A stretch of 64,000 bases of DNA from Austropuccinia psidii (Eukaryota > Basidiomycota > Pucciniomycetes > Pucciniales > Sphaerophragmiaceae), in NCBI GenBank assembly GCA_023105745.1, contig JALGQZ010000013.1, positions 20,435,105 through 20,499,104 on the forward strand, written 5' to 3'. The notes below the pieces were generated by a model that was not told where the DNA came from, did not search any database, and saw only the letters and a program-made list of their open reading frames with translations. Each line of letters starts with the position of its first letter. Position 1 is the stretch's first letter. Below, one piece after another: positions 59,698-64,000 of this stretch. The translations under genes were made by a program, and so were the position numbers.

Positions 59698-60449
59698 GTG
59701 GCAAGGTGTACTAATGTTGGACAGCCCATCCCAGTTGGTGGTAGGCCAATCTATTCCAGCTCTGAAGTCCCCATATCCAGGATCAATACCAAAGGTGTTG
59801 TGAAGAGAATAAGACAAATTTCCAATTCCCCACCTGATCCAGATGCTGAAGTTAGTGATAAATTTCATGGCAAAGAAGTTGAGGTGGTTCCTAATTCTAT
59901 TGGCCATCAATCCAGTGCTTCCCCTTCCCATCCTCCTGCCAAAATATTCCAAACTCACATCATTCCCAGAACTCCCAGAACTTTCCAAATAACTCTTGCT
60001 ACAATTCCCACTTTTCTTCCTCCTGCTTCACCAAGTTCTGCCACCCCAAGGCCTGCCTTGATTTTAGCAGTAAGACAATCCCCCATCCCTCTGTCCAGGA
60101 AGTACCCCATAGTCACTTCTCAACAATGGCAACCTGTGCCCAGATCCAGTAGAAGAAGAGAAGAACTTTCCCCTTTTCCGTTTTTTTCCATTCAAGCTTT
60201 TCAAAAAAGAGAGTGTTGGGCCATCCAAGTTACAAGAGAAGACCCAAATATGGAAAGTGAAAATCAAGATGCTGTGGCCAGGTTGTTTAGAAGGTTTGAT
60301 ACGAATAGTAGGGATTTGTTGAGTATGCTAATGATTGGACTATTCCTTGGAATGCCTCTGATGAAATGGATGAAATGCTTGCCTGGTATTCAGCTGAGCT
60401 GATCAATGATTTTGAGAGAGCTTTTGATCATTTGGTTAGAGATAACTAG
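59698..60449 (+). pseudogene. Gag of element E1
   Basis: The protein has V-G-G-R-P-I-Y-S-S-S-E-V-P near its start, a proline-rich middle and N-Q-D-A-V-A-R-L-F-R-R near its end, all features I recall from a very common rust Gag. The expected ATG is GTG at 59698. A frameshift near 60315 moves the end to another frame, which reads L-I-N-D-F-E-R-A-F-D-H-L to TAG at 60447-60449. There is no zinc knuckle in the part present. Confidence 0.75.
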
Positions 60450-60546
60450 TTTTGTTTCCTTGTTTGTGTTTGTTTTGACTTCTATTCCCACTCTCATATA
60501 AAATACTAAAAATAAAATTAAATGGAACCTCCCAATACATGATATG

Positions 60547-60556
60547 GGAGGGGATT
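60547..60556 (+). other. Polypurine-like tract of element E1
   Basis: ATGGGAGGGGA lies about 100 bases after the gag stop. It would be the plus-strand primer if the element ends here. Confidence 0.4.
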
Positions 60557-61191
60557 CTGCTGCTTCAAAGAATAAAAGAAATAAAATTATACAAGTAAGA
60601 AAATAAATGGATATGAGAGAAAAAGAGAGAAAAAGGGATTAATAAAGAATAAAGAAATGCCTGAGATTTGTCCCTCTTATGGTGAGTTTCTTGATTTTGG
60701 CCAAGGATGTTCTGAAAGATGAAAGCAAGCATTTGATGCTAACAGAATGGCCAAGGTGATATTTTACAAGAAGTAGAACCCTCAGGGATGCATACCAGGA
60801 GATGGAACTTATTTTCATAACTTCCCCTCCCCACCAACTACCATGAGAGAATAGAAAACTTTTTCATAAATTAACTGGAGTTAAGAAATGTCTAGAATAA
60901 TAATGAATAGCTCAATTTGGAATAATAAAATAAGAAAGAAAAAGAAAATAATAAGGAAAAGAGAGAATTTGGCCATATCATGATGAAAGGTCCAAATTCA
61001 AGGGTATTGATGTTGCAAGGTATTCTGAAACTGTCCAAAGAAATTGAAAAGTGCTCAAGAAGTGGCCAAGGTAATACCTACAACATATTTGGGTAGAATA
61101 ACTCCTTAAAGGTGCATGGCAGGCAAGGAACTTACTTTCATAAACTCCAATCCCAACCAAGAACCATAAAAAAACTGTTGAGGTATTTGGG

Positions 61192-63110
61192 TGTAAGATT
61201 TGTCTATGAAACTGATGATAATATTGTTATGATTCAACAGTACTATGACTGTTCTTATGAAATATAATAACAAAATGTTATTATAACCACAATTAAATAA
61301 TTAAAGAATTATTTCTTTCACGTGTTGAACACTACTAGTGATTTTAACAGTGAGAAAGTAATTGTCTACAAGAATTAATTACCAGAAGATCTTAATAATA
61401 AAACTTCTTTTATTAAAAGAATAAAATTATTTTAATATATAATTATCTTGTTCAAGAATAATTATAATGCTAATTCTTGAAGAAAACTAATTTTAGAGAA
61501 AAACTTTAAGAATTAAAAATAAATCACTCATTAACATTCCAAAGAACTTATTGAAAGATAAGATAGAGAGATTTGACGTAGAATTGTGGATTTTAAAGAT
61601 GAAAATGAATTTATAACAGTATTACAACAATATATAGTTGGATTCTATGATTTCATGTCTTTCTGATCGATTCTGAAAGATTTAAAACACTTAAAAATAG
61701 CTATAACTAATACTTACTTGTTGGTAATAATGATTTAAATGATAATAAGATGATTCTTGAAAAAAACAGCAAGAGGAGGCCTCTTTTAAGTCAACAACAG
61801 CTCACAGAGGCGTGCCATGGAGCAAAATGAAAACCAGTGAGTCAGAAAACAATAAAACTTTTTGGATTATTGATTGCATCATCTGTTGTCACATAAGATT
61901 ATCAGAATTACTTAATTGATGCTTTTACATGACTACCAACCCCAATATGGTTAAGAATAAAAGGAGTAACATCTGTAAATCTTCTTTTATTCCAAAATAA
62001 TCATTGATTTTTCAAAGTTATCAATGCTATTGCCAATTTCATCACAGGTTGTAATTACTGTGAAGTTTTGAAGATTCAGTATTTCACGTAGAATAGTCAT
62101 AAATGGACTGTAAGTAACACTTTTAATTTTACAAGTAAAACCATAATTCTTCTTGGTTGTACCATAGATAATTTAGTTCTCCATTAGTCCTGAGAGTTTC
62201 AGAAAGCTTCATTAAGACTTGTATTTTTAATGAATTTTTGAAGTTTTTCCCTCATTTGTACGTAGAATTGCAAATATCAGTGTTCAACTGGTTGCTATGA
62301 GGTAAATCCATGGATACAAGTCCAAAAAGGGTTTTAATTACTCTTTTGAGGCTTGCCCATGGAAAATCATTAAGAATTTACATGGTTACAGGAGTCTAAG
62401 TAGCTCTTTACTTCCTTGGAACGTCAAAATAGCAGGTTATTTGCTATTTTCTTAAGATTTACAGTCGTTGTAACATGGTAACCAAGTTCCCAAAGGGTTT
62501 TAGTTTACCAATTAGGCCAAGATCAGCCATGGATCCATGATTTGGAGCTGTCCATGCCTCTGAGGCCTCAGAAGTTGGGTACCCTGGCTTGCTTTGATGT
62601 CTTTTGTCCCCTTTGCCTATTTTTCACATCAAAATAGAAATTTAAGCTTAAAGTGAGATATCCACTATGGGTGTACCAAAAGTCCTTGTAAGAATAACAT
62701 GATATTAAGTTCTCAAAACATGCATAACACTATTCTTAGTGTATATGTAACATGGGGTTTCTCACATTCCCATTATTTTGGTGTGAAATTAAGAAAAAGA
62801 AAAATTTTCATGGATCTTTTATGTGGTAATCATGATGTGGTATTGAATTATTTTCCATTTTACCACATCAAAGAGTTAATTTGAGCTTATTCACTCTATG
62901 GAGCTACCCTAGGTGAATTTTTGTGTAGAATCCAAATTGGCCCTAAATCCATGGATTTACCTACTCAATGAAAACTTATTCATCTTTTCTGAAATCAAAA
63001 ATGATGAATTTTGGATATATGCATGACTTATGAGTTATGCATAATTCAAAATTTATTTTTAAGATAATTGTGGCCTATTTGGGTATATAAAATATAACTC
63101 AAGGCTCACA
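61192..63110 (-). repeat. A-type solo LTR (1919 bp) inside element E2
   Basis: Ends are identical in type to the A LTR. The perfect target duplication TTGGG lies at 61187-61191 and 63111-63115. It is closer to the 3' LTR of A than is the copy at 49024-51060. Confidence 0.95.
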
Positions 63111-63570
63111 TTGGGCCAGGCTTTTTAGGATATAATGAGTGGAAATCTTTGACAAGGTCTGGTGAGTTGGTAAGGTTGGAATCTGGTTCCCAAGTTGTTC
63201 TTTTGGGCACTTCATTGAATACTTTCCACTCTAGAAGATACCATAATTTCCATATTTTGAGTTTTGAGTCCAGAACCTGAGCCACTTCCCATTCTTCTTG
63301 CTCCTCCACTAAGATTGGTGGTGGTGGCAGTTGATTTGGATCTAGGATACTTGACTTCTTGACCAGTTCTAGTAATGATACATGGAAGACAGGGTGAACT
63401 GACTTCCATTTCAAAGGCAACTTGAGGTGGTAGGCATGCCTTCCAGCTTTCTTCAAGACTTTAAAGGGTCCCAACCCTCTTTCTGAAAGCTTCTTGGTGG
63501 GTATTGTGGTCTTGATATTCTTGGAAGCTGGGCATACCTTGTTCCCAGGTTGTAAATCATGTGCAATCAT
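63111..63570 (-). pseudogene. Integrase C-terminus and chromodomain of element E2
   Basis: The frame reads K-L-S-E-R-G-L-G-P-F-K-V-L-K-K (GPF module), then W-K-S-V-H-P-V-F-H-V-S-L-L-E. The chromodomain follows: W-E-V-A-Q-V-L-D-S-K, Y-L-L-E-W-K, T-T-W-E-P, near 63270-63150. The aromatic cage positions of a classical chromodomain (V/Y, W, E-P) are visible. The stop codon at the end is supplied by the first bases of the inserted LTR. Confidence 0.88.
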
Positions 63571-64000
63571 CCTATTTCTATATGAAGACTTCTTGCATCT
63601 CCTTATTTCTGACTTTAACTCTTCTTTGACTACTTGCTATACTGATTGGAGTTTTGCTGATAACTTTCCAGAAGGTAAACCTTGAGAAATGTGGCTTAAG
63701 TCAAAGCTTGGATGTCTTCCAGAAATGGTGAAAAAGGTGATTGGTTTGTTGATGAGTGTTCTGCATTATTATAGTCAAATTCAGCCAGAGGGAGCAAGGT
63801 GTGTGAGTCATCTTGATGGTGACTGACATACATCCAAAGATACTGTTCTAGAATCTGATTTACCCTCTCTGTCTGTCCATCTGTTTAAGGAAGAAAGGCA
63901 TTTGAAAGAATTATTGATATTTTGAGCTTCTGACAGATTTGAGTCCAAAATGATGAAAAATATAAAGATCCTCTATCACTAACAATACTGGCTGGAACAC
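63571..64000 (-). pseudogene. Integrase core of element E2 (partial)
   Basis: S-D-R-G (second catalytic aspartate) near 63975 and [10 protein letters not shown] (catalytic glutamate) near 63870 are present. A TAA replaces the residue before T-D-G near 63884, a frameshift lies near 63735 and TAG at 63637-63639 follows. The remainder is beyond the window. Confidence 0.85.

Larger units (their letters stand above)
58440..61191 (+). mobile_element. Element E1: gag-only chromovirus-like relic
   Basis: A leader (58440-59697), a gag and, within 110 bases after gag, a polypurine-like GGGAGGGGA indicate an element whose pol has been lost. LTR ends could not be fixed. The frame at 58536-58793 ends at a donor-like GTGTAAGTATG and may be a leader ORF. 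The segments near 60752-60850 and 61067-61166 are diverged repeats of each other (GGCCAAGGT...GGAACTTA.TTTCATAA), probably terminal sequence of E1 and E2 meeting here. Confidence 0.55.
61116..64000 (-). mobile_element. Element E2: chromovirus integrase and chromodomain, split by a solo LTR
   Basis: Minus-strand pol enters from the right edge, passes through integrase and a chromodomain, and is interrupted at 63110 by a solo LTR. Removing the LTR and one copy of TTGGG restores reading: G-P before the LTR continues as N-T-S beyond it (61191 and lower). Its family is distinct from A to D (integrase T-D-G-Q-T-E-R). Confidence 0.8.

Overview
The window is a repeat-dominated, AT-rich and CpG-poor stretch of a fungal genome. 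It is most probably from a rust fungus: the retrotransposon proteins closely resemble, from memory and without a search, the predicted proteins of the myrtle rust Austropuccinia psidii. I see no intact host gene, no rRNA, no tRNA and no CRISPR array. Almost everything that can be named is a Ty3/gypsy LTR retrotransposon, a relic of one, or a solo LTR. All coding copies are broken by stops and frameshifts.

Layout. 1-5813: 3' part of element A (protease, RT, RNase H, integrase, 3' LTR). 6042-12349: element B, complete with 5-bp target duplications (AACAC) but without any pol; it carries five ~170-bp tandem repeats and a Gag. 13016-24427: a solo LTR of the D type (duplication TTTAT) split by element C (13906-23494), which has the full ORF0-gag-pol order. 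24433-35793: mostly anonymous AT-rich DNA, with a 464-bp TRIM-like element, one copy of an unrecognised intron-bearing gene block (30541-32990) and a CpG-rich MITE (33176-33642). 35799-45840: element D on the minus strand, complete, duplication GTTGT. 46690-47070: LTR fragment. 48010-52462: second, inverted copy of the unrecognised gene block, split by an A-type solo LTR (49024-51060). 52463-53674: B-type LTR fragment. 58440-64000: two pieces of a chromovirus-like family E, a gag-only piece on the plus strand and an integrase/chromodomain piece on the minus strand; the second is split by another A-type solo LTR (61192-63110, duplication TTGGG).

Main biological point. Families B, C and D share a 5' ORF (called ORF0 here) that is assembled by splicing and then runs for about 220 codons in the +1 frame over the start of gag. 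In C and D a short intron (68 and 66 nt) ends exon 1, and the gag start codon lies inside that intron between the branch point and the 3' splice site. Unspliced RNA would therefore make Gag-Pol, and spliced RNA would lose the gag start and make ORF0. A longer leader intron in C would even create the ORF0 AUG at the splice junction. This is read directly from three diverged copies in the window.

Second point. Two inverted copies of a block at 31-33 kb and 48-52 kb keep the same peptide segments on the same relative strands (a convergent pair, X and Y). I do not recognise the family.
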